Below, piece after piece: positions 10,512 to 21,862 of a stretch of DNA of 64,000 nucleotides; within the stretch, counting starts at the first letter, position 1, and each line of letters begins with the position of its first letter. Position numbers and translations under genes: made by a program. The notes under the pieces were generated by a model that was not told where the DNA came from, did no database searches, and worked only from the letters and a program-made list of their open reading frames with translations. The stretch lies in NCBI GenBank assembly GCA_028023455.1, contig JAQFVV010000230.1, forward strand, positions 1,554,001 through 1,618,000. Direction: 5' to 3'. Origin of the DNA: Epiperipatus broadwayi. Taxonomy: Eukaryota > Onychophora > Udeonychophora > Euonychophora > Peripatidae.

Positions 10512-10863
10512 CACTAAACATCATATGGTCACCCTCCATACTGTAGTGCCACTCAGTGCAAGCTAGAGTAATTAGTGGACACAAGAAGGTTTGTGCATAA
10601 AATCCCTATCTAGGGCCTACTCATCCACTATCCCCAGACTAGTTTCTAGCTTATGGCTTTCATCAGTGAGGAGCATTGCATCTAGATCTTAGGTACAGTG
10701 CTCTCTGATCCAAGGCTCCTCATTGATAAAAGCCACAAGTTAGAAACTCGTCTGAGGATATTGGATGAGTAGGCACCAGGTAGAGATTTTATGCACAATT
10801 CTTCTTGTGATTATTCTGGCTTGCACTGAGTGGTGCTACTGTATAGAGAGTTTATCCTCTGTG
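10512..10863 (-). mobile_element. Family A retroposon, copy A5, with ribozyme cores on both strands
   Basis: The perfect 14-bp TSD CAGAACCAGAAAAC lies at 10498-10511 and 10864-10877. The left end CACTAAACATCATATGGTC and right end GAGTTTATCCTCTGTG match the termini of A6, which fixes the family boundaries. Both palindrome arms are retained: a well-preserved hammerhead on the minus strand (10631-10672) and a decayed one on the plus strand (about 10718-10759, reading TTGATAA). This copy best shows the complete 350-bp inverted-dimer structure. Confidence 0.85.
10631..10672 (-). ncRNA. Hammerhead ribozyme, type I minimal, in A5
   Basis: Reading the minus strand: TCCTCA, CTGATGA, stem II with AGC/GCT pairing, GAAAC, loop TA, GTC cleavage site, TGGGGA. 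Stem I gives six pairs with one G-U and stem III two pairs; all catalytic bases are present. The one defect is A-A at the 10.1/11.1 pair, normally G-C, which lowers expected activity. The extremely short stem III is typical of hammerheads in animal retroelements. Confidence 0.75.
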
Positions 10864-11059
10864 CAGAACCAGAAAACATATTCACACACTTTAGTATTAA
10901 AAAAACCTCACTAAGTTAAACCATCCTTTACGTTAGATTACCTATTTTCCATATTTTTATAAATGAAAATTGATTTTAGATCATTTATTTTCTATAATAA
11001 TATAGACAGATTTCACCTTCTGTAAGACTGAGTTATAAACAGCATACTCTTTTTCTTTT

Positions 11060-11250
11060 TATGTTTGGTTGTGCCACCTAATGTAAATATTAATAACTAA
11101 TTGATGTCAGAATCCTGTTCTTAATAAACCTCTATTCAGTGCTACTCTATCCAATATCTCCAGACTAGTTTCTAGCTTATTGTTTTCATCAGTGAGAAAC
11201 TTTGGATCTTGGAACAGCACAATTAGTTTGTGATGAAAGAAAAAAGAATA
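11060..11250. repeat. Family A' repeat with minus-strand hammerhead-like core
   Basis: The copy starts GTGCCACCTAATGTAAAT and contains a ribozyme-like core on the minus strand at 11157-11198: CTGATGA and GAAACTAGTC are intact, stem I has one C-A mismatch, and stem II is weak. It is intermediate between families A and A'. Confidence 0.55.
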
Positions 11251-11514
11251 CATTGCTAAACAGCAATGTGTAACTTGAAACATGTGATAGTCATGTGATG
11301 CTGGTGTACATCAAATCTAAAATATTCAAAATAATCTCAGTAGTTCATCAGAAGTTTGAATGCTTGTAATGTCAAGACTGGAATCAATTCAAGGCTCTTA
11401 TGCTCCACTCTACCACTGTACCAAACCATGTAGCACATTATGTGCAAGTCATTACAGCTTTTATTTTCTTTATGTCTCAGATTGTGTGAATTTCTCTTGT
11501 GATGTAGAGATTAT

Positions 11515-11574
11515 TTCTGCTTATCAAAAATATTTTTATATTCTGCTTATCAAAAATATTTTTATATTCTGCAC
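11515..11574. repeat. Direct tandem repeat, 26-bp unit
   Basis: Two adjacent copies of TTCTGCTTATCAAAAATATT plus TTTATA are followed by a partial third. It is a small local duplication lying inside a 92-codon ORF with no recognisable protein motif. Confidence 0.7.
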
Positions 11575-11785
11575 CATGTTTAATGGTAAATATTCACCTA
11601 TAGGGAAAATTCAACCTGTGTTAAAAAAAAACGATTAGTATAAAAAAGAAAGAAACTGACTGCTTATATAATTTAGAAATCCTTAATACATGTTTTAGTT
11701 TTATAAATAAATGACAAATAATGACTGATGATAATGAAACAGTTAAAATGTTTTATTAAGTATTTAAAATTAAATAAGCTGTCAA

Positions 11786-11887
11786 GCGTTGGTGACCTAG
11801 CGGTTAGCATAGCTGCCTTTCAAGCAGCTCCCGAATTTGCTTCCCGGTCTCCCAGTCAATGCTTTGGCATATAAAAAAATAAAAAAG
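11786..11887 (+). mobile_element. SINE-D copy
   Basis: The copy reads GCGTTGGTGACCTAGCGGTT at its head and ends with GGCATATAAAAAAATAAAAA. The A box is intact, while the B-box region TTTGCTTCCC is one base off the GTTCG consensus seen in other copies. No clean TSD was found, so this is probably an older insertion. Confidence 0.75.
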
Positions 11888-12662
11888 CTTATAAAAAAGC
11901 GAATATTTGAAGTAGTTGAATTTACTGACTGTTTATATAATATCATAACATATAAACTTAGTACATACGCAAACATAGAAATTTTAAACTGAAAACCTGC
12001 AAAGTATATGACATTTTAATATATAATATATGTCATTGCCTGAGTAATATATATCAAAAGTGTATCCATTTTTAGCAATTTTATTTATCTGGCAAAAATA
12101 GTTTGTATAATTAATGTTAATGTTTTAATCAATGTTACTATGAAACGTTAATACTGTATTTAAAAAAACATGTCAACCCACTTTTTTAAGAATATAACGT
12201 AATGTTATTTAAACTTCTAAAACAGTTGAGAGTTTGTATTGTTCAATAGTCTTTTTCAGTCATTATTATAACAAAAATAGAATATCACACTGACAGCAAA
12301 AGAAAGAGGAAGAAGAGAAAGTTGAGAGAAAAGAGATGTGGATAGAGAGAAAGTAATATGTAGTTGATGTTAATTTGACTAAAAATGTTTTGCAGGTTTC
12401 AGCTAATCAAAAAATAATTACATATATTTACAATATTTTAATTATAATGCAGTCTCTCTTCACTCTTTATTTAAGAATATTGCATTATTTATTTATAATC
12501 ACCAATTTATTATTCTAATACTAATAATTAAACAAATCTCTTCTATATTTGTCTGAAGCTTTGTGATGATCACATTTTATTTGTAGATGTATCTGGGACT
12601 ACATCTATCAGCTAGTTAAATTTTATTCTTCCTTTTCTTATGTATTGATTTCTGTATTTACA

Positions 12663-13973
12663 TATACTATTTCCAATTTTCTTATACAATTCAACAATAC
12701 TATTTTTTATATCAAAACATTTTTATAGTTTCGGCTGTCCTGCAGTCATCATCAGAGCTTTTTAAAGTCTTCTCTTTTACATATATTATAACAGACTTTC
12801 TAGCATAGTAATATATGGGATCATATATATATATATATTAATGTTAATAAGGCTTTAATATTTAATATTGTTTGACTGCAATCCCTGTACTGTGTTACTT
12901 AGTGATTATATAGTGTATACATTTCTTTATTGCATTTTTTTCGAATTACTTCATCTAGCCAGCTTATGAATACCAGACATATCAGTTGCCTGGAATAGTG
13001 AATCCTATTAAAGAGGCAATGAGAAGAAAATGGATATTAAGCTATCATAAGACACTTCATTCCTGAACCTGGGTCACATTTAGGTGAATAGGTTCCTTTC
13101 TCTAATAATCAATTAGAGGCAAAGTAGTTATCCATTGATCAAATTGGCATCACGATGAAGACTTTACTATATTTTAGAGACATCATAATCACTGAGTACC
13201 ATACTGAATCTTACCCTTTTGTTTTATAATTATGCCCGCTGATATATGATCTGTGTGTTGCGATGCAAATCTAGTGTTAAAAATTCATTGGGATTATATA
13301 TATATATTTTAGTATAAATGAGGCTATGTTCAATTCAGTCTCCAGTTCATTTAGCTAATTTAAGCATGTTAACTTTACCATGTTCTCTCACCATAGATCA
13401 ATTTTTGCACTTCCTCTCTACTAAATGAAATTTATCCCTATGTTTAATAATGCATAGCAAATGTTTTGCTTTTCTTTTTATTTAAAAAATCTAAGAACAA
13501 TTAAATCTTATATACATACACAAATACTTTCTTGTTATTTGTAAATAATTCCATTAAATGAAACCTAAATAACCTTACGCTAACAAACTATAATTTATAA
13601 TAGTAACCAAGTTGTAGATGTTCATTATTGTATATGGACAAATCTGATCATCACATGCTAGGATTCATAAGAGTTTTTGTCTCAACCTGACCACCAAGTT
13701 GCATTAGAAAATTAACTCTTGTGAGATTAAGGGAGTGAAGTATATAGAGGTGTAGGTGAAGTCCAAACACCTTTACCTATGTCTCTGGGTTGGATTAAAG
13801 CAACTATACTTTCTGACCATTACAATATGTAAAAGGATATGTAAAAGAGTAAAGATTTTAAAGAGCTCTGATGATGACTGGAGGACAGCTGAAACTGTAA
13901 GAATAAAGTTTTGCTAGAAAAGTAGTATTGTTGAAGTATATAAGAAAGTTGGAAATGGTGTATCTAGCTAAAT
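12663..13973. mobile_element. Element Q, 1.3 kb with about 130-bp TIRs
   Basis: The left end (12663-12795) and right end (13830-13973) are diverged inverted copies. They share CTGTCCTGCAGTCATCATCAGAGC on the left and GCTCTGATGATGACTGGAGG on the right, plus the outer TTTCCAATTTTCTTATA motif. The 1.0 kb interior has no transposase-like ORF, so this is a non-autonomous DNA element or an inverted-repeat LTR relic. Related hairpin ends occur at 40797-41058, 58380-58465 and 60955-61060. Confidence 0.6.
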
Positions 13974-14334
13974 ATTACTAAAATAATTCTAACTTTTTTA
14001 TATTTTTCCAAATACAATTAACTGTTATTACTAAAGATTGAATATATTTGAATAATATAATTCAGCGTATAACTACAAATTTATTATATATACCATATGT
14101 TACAAACAATTATTCATTTTTATTTTTCTAATGCCCTTTAAAAATAGAAAGTGACTGATGTCCATCCTTAGTCAGGATAAAGATTATTCTACATTTCAGT
14201 AGTTTGTTTTAAGTAAAAGCTTTGTTAATTCACACAAAAGAAAACAGAAGAACATACAGGTATTTTTCTTTTAATAACATTTACTAATTAACCTATTTAG
14301 TCAGTATACTGAATGTTTACTATAATAAAAAGAG
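13974..14334. other. AT-rich DNA, nothing recognised
   Basis: Only low-complexity AT-rich sequence is visible between element Q and the next family C copy. Confidence 0.4.
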
Positions 14335-14555
14335 GGGTTTGAACTTAGAATTTTTAGTCTATATTCATTCTCCGTTCTATCTCAAACAATCAACACACAT
14401 GACCACACACATGTGAAAATATAAATGATACTCAATATTCGCATTTTGTACAGAACCAGCACTCATGAATTAGGGCAGATCGTAATCTCCCACACATATG
14501 CAATCAATGCTCAGCTTATATTAAGATAGCAATTCTTTAAATTTTAGTGGATGGT
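14335..14555 (-). repeat. Family C interspersed repeat
   Basis: The copy begins GGGGTTTGAACTTAGAAT and carries the internal CAACACACATGACCACACAC and CTCAGCTTATATTAAGATAGC motifs found in other family C copies. Confidence 0.6.
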
Positions 14556-14559
14556 TGAA

Positions 14560-16800
14560 TTGTTGGAAGTGTGAAAAAGATTAAAGCCTGTTACTATAGT
14601 AACATTTTCTAAATATTTGAATTAATTGTCATGGTTTGAAATGTATAATACATGAATATAGCCATGTTTTAATGTATTATGCCTCTTTTCTTTATTTCAT
14701 TCTGTCTTTAGATGTTACTGCTGAATCAGTATATCATTAAAAAAAGTCTATAGCTAAAGGCAGTCTATATTATTAACATTGTGGAATAAAATATGTATCA
14801 TTTAAAAATTTACGGTACCATTTTTTTTTTGGAGAGCATATAATCAATTGCTTGAGAGGTTATATGATGTTAAAAGACTGAGAACACATTTTCACTCATC
14901 TGACCAAATTCAGTTATATTTATTTTACTTTTCTCAGCGTGAAATTGATTCATAAACTTTAGCTCTCGAGTTTTCCACAAGTGAGCTGACTACATAGGGC
15001 TACTCTTTAATACCAATAACAAATATCCACCTCATCATGTAGATTATGTAACTTATATAATTCAGCATACATCAAATGCTTTGTAGTATGCTAAATATTA
15101 CTCAATACATTTAAAAGTTAGTTTGTCATTTGCAATCACAGAGTAAAAACCCGATGAGTTTAAAAGGCCATTAATGTTCTTTAATATTTGTGCATGTATT
15201 TAATAAAAGAAATATTGGAGGACAACATAGTATTTAATTTTTTTCCCATCATTATTTTCATAGGGTTTACAACTAGTTCTTTCTAAAATGTTAATTTTTC
15301 ATTTTAATGAGGTATTTTTTTTGCGTTAAATTATTATTGCTAATGTATCTGACCTATTCATTTATTTTCCATGCTTCAATAAATCATTCTTTTTGTATTT
15401 TGTTTATTTCCTGGAAAATTAAGCGTATATAGTTTAGATCTGATTGCAATTGGTTGATGCTATTGACAATTAGAAAGCATGGAGTGATAATATTTATTGG
15501 ACCATCTATATGATTTCTTTATATCCAGCTACACCATCATTAATCCAAACAATTCTAATTCAAAATCTTATTTTATCCAGACAAAATTATTAAAGTATTG
15601 TTTTGATTTATTGTTTTAATAATTACTATTATTAAAAAAATATTTTGATATGAATCTAAGCATATTGCTATTAATAAAACAAATATCTGCAATATACAAA
15701 AAGGATTGACATATTGTTGCAAAAGGTGAAATCCAGTAAAACATGAGAAGAGGAAAGTGGGTGTGGATAGCGAATAAATAAATTTCTACACCTGATAAAA
15801 TTGATCATACCCCAAATATGCCATAAAGTTTTGCATTCAAATGAGAATACATTTAAATAAATATGAAATTAGCATTGGAATGTAATGATTACACATTTAG
15901 CGTAAATTAAAAAATAACTAAGTTTTGAGCCATCCATTTGTTGTTTTGCCAAGTATGTTTGATACTGATAGGTCGGCCTCTGGGTCTTCAAATTTAATAA
16001 TACTTTTAAATAGATATTTTTGCTAATTTCTAGTTTTGTAAACATAAAAGAATCAATCAAATATTTTTAATTTTTTTTCTAATGCCAAAAAAAATATTTA
16101 ATTCATTATTTTACACATTTGGCATTCAAGTTACTGATGATGATCAAAAAGACTACTCTTTGCATTAAAAAGTTTTTTAGGGTACTAATTACATTTCCAG
16201 ATGTAATCCTAAAAATATTGCATTGAAGATGTAATATGTAAAAGCTTTTACTTATAACTCATGATACAAGTCATGGGAATTAGTGCCACCTTCAAATAAA
16301 GGAATATGTTCCATATCTTAATTCAAATTCTTTCATATTTATATTGGCCTCTCATTATAGTATCTGGTTTTATAGGTAGTAAAATTGTGTTTATTTAATT
16401 TTTCACAGAGGGATGGTTTATAGTTGAAATCTGAAAAATTCACAAATCCAAAACTTCTTTGGGAGCAGAGATTTTGAATTAACAATAGTCTCTTTATATA
16501 ACTTGTAAATAGATCATTCAAACATGTTGCTTAATAAAACTTTATTGATATGTTTACTGACAACTGCATAATTTTATCTGCTGGTGCACATTTTTTTTCA
16601 CTTAATGAGTAATGTTTTACTAGCCATCTTAAATTCTTTTTTCTTAAATTAGGTTAAAAAAACCTATGCAATGGGCTGTTATGATCATGCAATATCATTT
16701 ATCATCTATAATAATAATAATAGAATAATAATAAATAGTAACCTGTAAATTAGTATGGCCATTCTAAGTTCTTGAAAAAGAGAGAGGAAAAGTAAAAATG
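14560..16800. other. AT-rich DNA, no supported gene
   Basis: Two 60-63 codon minus-strand ORFs (15869-16060 and 16339-16521) show no domain, no splice context and AT-driven composition. A short stretch near 14950-15000 (CTCGAGTTTTCCACAAGTGA) recurs loosely near 34575-34640 and may be a degenerate tRNA-like repeat. Confidence 0.35.
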
Positions 16801-16814
16801 CTGTAGAAATTAGT

Positions 16815-17400
16815 TTTGTGATGATTATACAAACCAATCTGTTAAGCACAAATATGTCCATATACAGAATATGCTTCTCCATTTTTCTCTTTACTTAATA
16901 TTTTATAATGTCTTCTAATTTCTTTAGAAGAAAACTTTATGAAATACTTCAACATTATGTCTAATTGTAGCTGTCCAATGTATTCTATTCTCTGCCATAT
17001 CTTCTCCATGGAAACAGTTGACATTGTATTTCTTTTGAGATATTCCTTATAATATAGGCAGGTTCTACTACTACCTCTCCTATGAAACTACTCAAGTTAA
17101 CCATAAACCACATGTCAAAGTAAGCCAGGGTGTAATTTTACAATGGTGGACTCCCTAGTATCACATCCAGCAAGCTGAAGAATATATCAATTGGTATTAT
17201 GATTTTACCATTGTCTTTTTTAAATTTTATGGAACATCCTTAAATGAAACTTTTCTAATGTCTTTTGTATTGCGCTGATAGACTGTCCAAGTCTCACTTG
17301 TATGCAATAAATTAGATAAAACATCAGAGACAGTTAACTTAGTTACAGTAGTTATTTCCATGTGACAAAATACTCTTATCGTTTAACTTGTTAAAAGCAG
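16815..17400 (-). mobile_element. LINE remnant, C-terminal part
   Basis: In the minus strand, decayed reading frames give SETWTVYQR, the tract after the reverse transcriptase of many APE-type non-LTR retrotransposons (pattern LYGSETWTLYR), followed by a segment encoding KYNVNCFHGEDMAENRIHW. Several stops and frameshifts interrupt it. It is the same family as the remnants at 31375-36300 and 40345-41780. The 60-codon ORF at 16842-17024 lies in another frame of this remnant. Confidence 0.7.
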
Positions 17401-17531
17401 TGGCAACAACTTATCATCTTTAACTGCTGCAATTTAATGAAGCTTATCATCTCAACTTAATTTATTTTAATTAAGTAAAGTGGCAACTTTTCTTATGCAA
17501 CTGTAAATTCAATTTTCGAGCACTTGGACAC

Positions 17532-17731
17532 TGTTTTAAGAAAAGTTTATAATAAATGCATTTTGAATCAAGCTTTCTCCTAACGAAAAAAATGGGTCAT
17601 ATAATTTGAATACCTTCGAACAAATCTATTGCACCCTCCCACTTTCTCAGTGCTATAAATATGAGGCTATAAGTAAATCTCAAAAGCCCTAAGCTTGATT
17701 TAAAATGCATTTATTATAAACTTTTCTTAAC
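17532..17731. repeat. Inverted repeat, 41-43 bp arms
   Basis: Arms 17532-17574 (GTTTTAAGAAAAGTTTATAA...) and 17691-17731 (...TTATAAACTTTTCTTAAC) enclose about 115 bases. It may be a small TIR element; no TSD was identified. Confidence 0.6.
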
Positions 17732-18072
17732 ATAGAGCATAATTTATTTTAGGACCTTGGTTTTTAGAGTCACATAAATTTTTGATAGTGAGCGCATATC
17801 TTTGTAGTTACAAAATAATAAAACCTACATATTATTTATTTAAAAAATTCTTTGCATGATTGAATGCAATGTCCGAATGGTGAATTCATGGTCTGTGCAT
17901 CATTGTTTTAGTTTGTCATCTTTGGTTTTAAGCATCTTATGAATTCAAGCAATAAACTTTTTTATTTTTGCCCCGAATAGCTTAGTACAATGGGAGAATG
18001 ATGGATTCTGGATCTTAAGACCTGTGCAACACAGCACTAAATGTCACCTTCAATATTCAAACATTTTTTTTT

Positions 18073-18396
18073 TCACACTTCTATGTCACCTACTGTAAAT
18101 TTTATTAACTAATAGATGCCAGATGATATTTCTTAATAAATTCCTATCCTGTATTGTCCTATCCAATATCCCCATACCAGTTTTAAACATATAGATTTCA
18201 CCAATGAGTAACTTTGGATCTTGGAATAGTAGACTTGAACCTTTAGATCTAATGCACACTATTTCTAGCTGCCACAAGCTTGAGACTACTCTGAGGATAT
18301 TGGATCAAATAGCACTAGATAGGGATTTAGGGATTTATTAAGCACTATCATCTGACATCTATTAGACACCAAAGCTAAATGCATGTGGCATAGAGG
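18073..18396. repeat. Family A' palindromic repeat
   Basis: The outer arms CTTCTATGTCACCTACTG and GTGGCATAGAGGTG are inverted, with inner arms around AATAGATGCCAGATGATA and TCATCTGACATCTATTAG. The middle contains decayed hammerhead-like segments on both strands, for example ATTGGATCAAATAGCACTAG downstream of a GAGACTACTCTGAGG remnant. The 63-codon minus ORF here is an artefact of the palindrome. Confidence 0.6.
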
Positions 18397-18399
18397 TGA

Positions 18400-20100
18400 G
18401 AAGATAAAATTATCCTATTGAATGATCAGTGCATAAATTGATATCATGTGATACATTGAATAATAAAACATGTCAACAGTATCTTAAGCAATATGCCATT
18501 TGATTATATATATATTAGTAAAAATCAGTCATATGTCACATGACCTATATAGCTTGTATTACCAATATGTAAATTTGTATTTTATATTTTATATCAAATA
18601 TAAGTTTGAAAGTCATTGTACCAAATTCCTAAAAATTTTGTAAATAAACTTTACATTTTTGTTAATCTAAATCTTAATTAAATAGGCTTTGTTAATACAA
18701 TGACTGATAAACTTAATATGCTTGTTGCTGTTTTCTTTTAATTAGCAAATGAACCCTTGGGGCATGGTTAATGCAGGATTATAAATTTCCCTCCCAAGCA
18801 GACACCAACCTCAGAGAACTGCTTAGAGCAATTGCAATTGGTAGTTGTCAGTGTAGATTGAATCCTATAGATAAGGCCAGATCAGATAAACAGTGGAAAA
18901 GTTTATTGAAGAATAGTTATTATTGAAGAAAGTTCACTGAAGAAAGTATTTTAGATTTATAGTACATCATGCCTAAAGAAATAATGGGGTAAAAAGATTG
19001 GCCGTTGCTTTCTGGAGCTCTCCTTCCACCAGCTCATCACCATGCCATTCCAGTGCTCTCAAAACCTAGGAAGCCTGCTAAATGAACTGACTTTATAACT
19101 GCCTGTTCAAGCCATGGAACAGTTGAGGTAATCTCCAATTTGCCACAAGCCACTGATTCTACCTTACGTTGTTTCCTAAATCAATATTAATTTATATTAT
19201 ATATATATCTGTAATGTTTATACAACTTAATTTTAAAATGCGTCTTTTAATTTTTTTTCTCTTAAATTTAAAAATATCAATTCTTATAAAAATCTCACAT
19301 TATTTTGATGCTGCGAATTTAAATTAATTTTTTTGTTGGTTTATTTATAATACTAACCCACTGAAACTGCCAATATAAAACTCAGTGAGCAACTAACTTT
19401 AAACCCTCTCCCTCTTATTTTTTTTATTTAAAAATCATTACAGGAGACTTATTTCCCTTAAATTAATTAATAGAAAAGCTCGTTTAGTTTTGTACCTCTT
19501 ATATTACAAATTTATTTAAATGATTGAAATTGTTTTAAAAGTTAGATATCTTATTATTACCTCCAATTTAAAATTGCCCTCGTAATTTTTTCTGAAAGAA
19601 TAAAGAATTTTAGTAAATCAGTTAAGTAAATTCTATCACGATTTCTGTAAAACAAATGTCTTAAAAGAAAATCATTGAAAGCACATTCATCATAGCATTT
19701 TATCAGTATATGTTTCACACACACATATTTTATTTGTCAGTAAAATAGTCAAATTGCGATGTATAATTTATGTTGCTGTATATTGTCAAACTTCTCCAGG
19801 AGTGAGTTTGATATTTAATGCCAGTCTGTTTATGGGAATTAAAAGACTCTTATTTTGTAATTATCGATGATGAACTATTTAATAACTTACTAATAAATGA
19901 AATATTTGGAAAGTGTGGAAAACAATTTATATTTTAGTTTTTAATTCTTGCCTTTCTTTTTATATTATAATTTATGATCCATTCATTATGTCAGGGAGCT
20001 GATTATTTTAATCAGGAATTAAGTTATTATTATCATTAGTGATACACTATCTGTATATGTGTAAGGCATTGTGTATTTATAGCTACAACCATTCATTTAT
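18400..20100. other. Mostly non-repetitive AT-rich DNA
   Basis: Positions 18490-18565 hold a minus-strand fragment of the family B 3' flank (GTCACATGACCTATATAGCT). The block 18760-19150 is GC-richer than its surroundings and has TTAG- and CCAG-ending pyrimidine tracts, but all three plus frames close within about 25 codons. If transcribed it would be non-coding. The rest is featureless. Confidence 0.35.
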
Positions 20101-20131
20101 TATTGTTTTTGCTTTGCTACTTACTCCTCAG

Positions 20132-20234
20132 GACCTTCGGAAGTTTAAATATGACCAGTCCAATCTTTCACTTTCCCTCAAAGTAGATGTAGTTCATGCC
20201 AATGGATCCTTTTTGGGCATTGCCATTAAGATGT
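20132..20234 (+). CDS. Candidate internal exon, product not recognised
   Basis: A strong 3' splice site (pyrimidine tract TTTTTGCTTTGCTACTTACTCCTCAG ending at 20131) is followed by an open frame reading DLRKFKYDQSNLSLSLKVDV then VHANGSFLGIAIK. Two possible donors follow: GTGTAT at 20233 (exon of 101 nt) or GTATGG at 20235 (103 nt). Composition and codon content look more protein-like than the surrounding AT-rich DNA, and the frame runs on into a TAT microsatellite that is unlikely to be coding. The string GSFLGIAIK faintly recalls a PDZ beta-strand, but I cannot assign a family. The neighbouring repeats are typical intron content. Start and stop codons would lie outside the window or in undetected exons. 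Confidence 0.35.
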
Positions 20235-21057
20235 GTATGGGAAGTCCAGCACATCAAATCTATTATTATTATTATTTAGAGACATGTTTTGGCTGGATGG
20301 GCCAGCATTTCTCAACATCTAGCTGTATTTACTAGGAATTTCATTTAGCAAAGCCACCTAGAGGTTCATAACAGACCTCATTTATTCCTTTTGTTGTAAT
20401 CTATAATAGCATACTGCCTTCATCATTATATATATATATATTATTTATTTACAAACCTGAAATGCTCTCTGCTGTGATGGCACGTCTTTCACAAACCAAT
20501 CCCGTTAATTAGTTAAATCTGATTATTTAATTTAAAATGAATTATCTTGCTTTCCACACTCAGTATAGGCAACTGATTTAAATGTAATAGTGTTTTAAAT
20601 ACACATTGCTCATGCCTTGTTATTTATTTATAGAATAGACTTATTTGTAATCTATTAAAGAGGGCTAATGTTATTTTATTGCTGATTGGTTCTTGGCATA
20701 CCAATTAACAAATTTTACTCTGTTATCAAATGCCTTGTATTTAGCCACATCAAAACAAATTCAAATAATAACCTAGTTGTATAAACAAAACTCAACTTAT
20801 TTTGTAACTCAATTTCTTAATAAATTCCTGTAATATTATTATTTTAAATTAGCTTAGTTTGTCCTCATTCCAAATCTCTAACATTAATTATTCTATTTAT
20901 TTATAATATTTCTTTGATTTAAATTCACTTCTTTGTAATGTTGCCAGAAAGAATTACAATTATTACAGTTCAAACCATTAGTAATCTATATCAAATCATA
21001 TCTGTACAGTTCTGCAATCATCAGAATTCACTAAATAATTAATTTCTAATATAAACC

Positions 21058-21290
21058 CATTATTATTTTGAGTCTCTTTGTGAACCATGACCTCCAGCTG
21101 GAACGGAATAAAACTAAGGACTGCTAGTGTCATCACAAACATTATCCATTAGTCAGAGAGGCAATAGTTCAGGCAAATAGGTTAGGATTCACCATTGCTC
21201 TGACATCTGTATCTTGTGCATGGTTGGATTCAAGGTACTTTTGCTTGGATTATTGGTCTTGTTGAATGAATACACAATTTTGACCGGCAC
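21058..21290 (+). repeat. Repeat P
   Basis: The segment containing ATCTTGTGCATGGTTGGATT and GACCGGCACAG recurs in reverse complement at 43850-44075 (AATCATGCGCAAGATACATA and ACCAGTCGGT). It abuts the family B dimer directly, so P may be the insertion target or part of a composite element. Confidence 0.6.
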
Positions 21291-21402
21291 AGAGCTGAGT
21301 TTGAAGACATGTAGGTGTCTGAAGATTTGGATCTTTTTCTTAATATTTAAGAATTAGATAAATGCTTGGCTTGAGTTAATATTTTGAATCTAATGTCCTA
21401 GC

Positions 21403-21443
21403 TCCTCACAGGTGAGAGCCATAGCTTGAAACCGGTCTGGGGA
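21403..21443 (+). ncRNA. Decayed hammerhead in B1 unit 1
   Basis: Stem I strands TCCTCA and TGGGGA and the GAAACCGGTC segment are intact, but the catalytic CTGATGA has changed to CAGGTGA and the first stem II pair is G-T. It is predicted inactive. Confidence 0.7.
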
Positions 21444-21821
21444 TGGGGACCATCATAGATAAAGGCTTCAGGTATTTTCACTTGTAGCATTTATCATAAA
21501 AAATAAAATAAATAAGCTTGTTGAGAGCTATTAACATGCTCTTTATATATTACATATTGGTAATACAAGCTATATAGATCATGTGACATGACTGATTTTT
21601 ACTGATATTATAATTTTGCTATTAGGGCTTTGGCTATATTAAATTGCTAAGCCAACTAATATATGGAATCACTGAATATAGTTCAGGCTCATATAGTATC
21701 TTTGGTTAAAGAGCTGAGTTTGAAGACATGTAGGTGTCTGAAGATTTGAATCTTTTTCTTAATATTTAAGAATTAGATAAATGCTTGGCTTGAGTTAATA
21801 TTTTGAATCTAATGTCCTAGC

Positions 21822-21862
21822 TCCTCACTGATGAGAGCCATAGCTCGAAACTAGTCTGGGGA
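21822..21862 (+). ncRNA. Intact hammerhead ribozyme in B1 unit 2
   Basis: The order is TCCTCA (stem I), CTGATGA (core), GAGC-CATA-GCTC (perfect 4-bp stem II with G-C at 10.1/11.1), GAA (core), A-C/TA/G-T (2-bp stem III with 2-nt loop), C at 21856 (cleavage site) and TGGGGA (stem I partner, one G-U). Every invariant base of the hammerhead is present in a 41-nt segment. A hammerhead of this type would self-cleave after C21856 when transcribed from the plus strand. The minimal stem III with the ACTAGT palindrome matches hammerheads thought to act as dimers in Penelope-like elements and metazoan retrozymes. Confidence 0.88.

Noticed and set aside
11360-11638. 92-codon plus ORF
   Set aside because: Contains a 26-bp tandem duplication, no domain, no splice or promoter context.
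18760-19150. Possible coding exons in a GC-richer block
   Set aside because: All plus frames close within about 25 codons and there is no convincing donor/acceptor pair.
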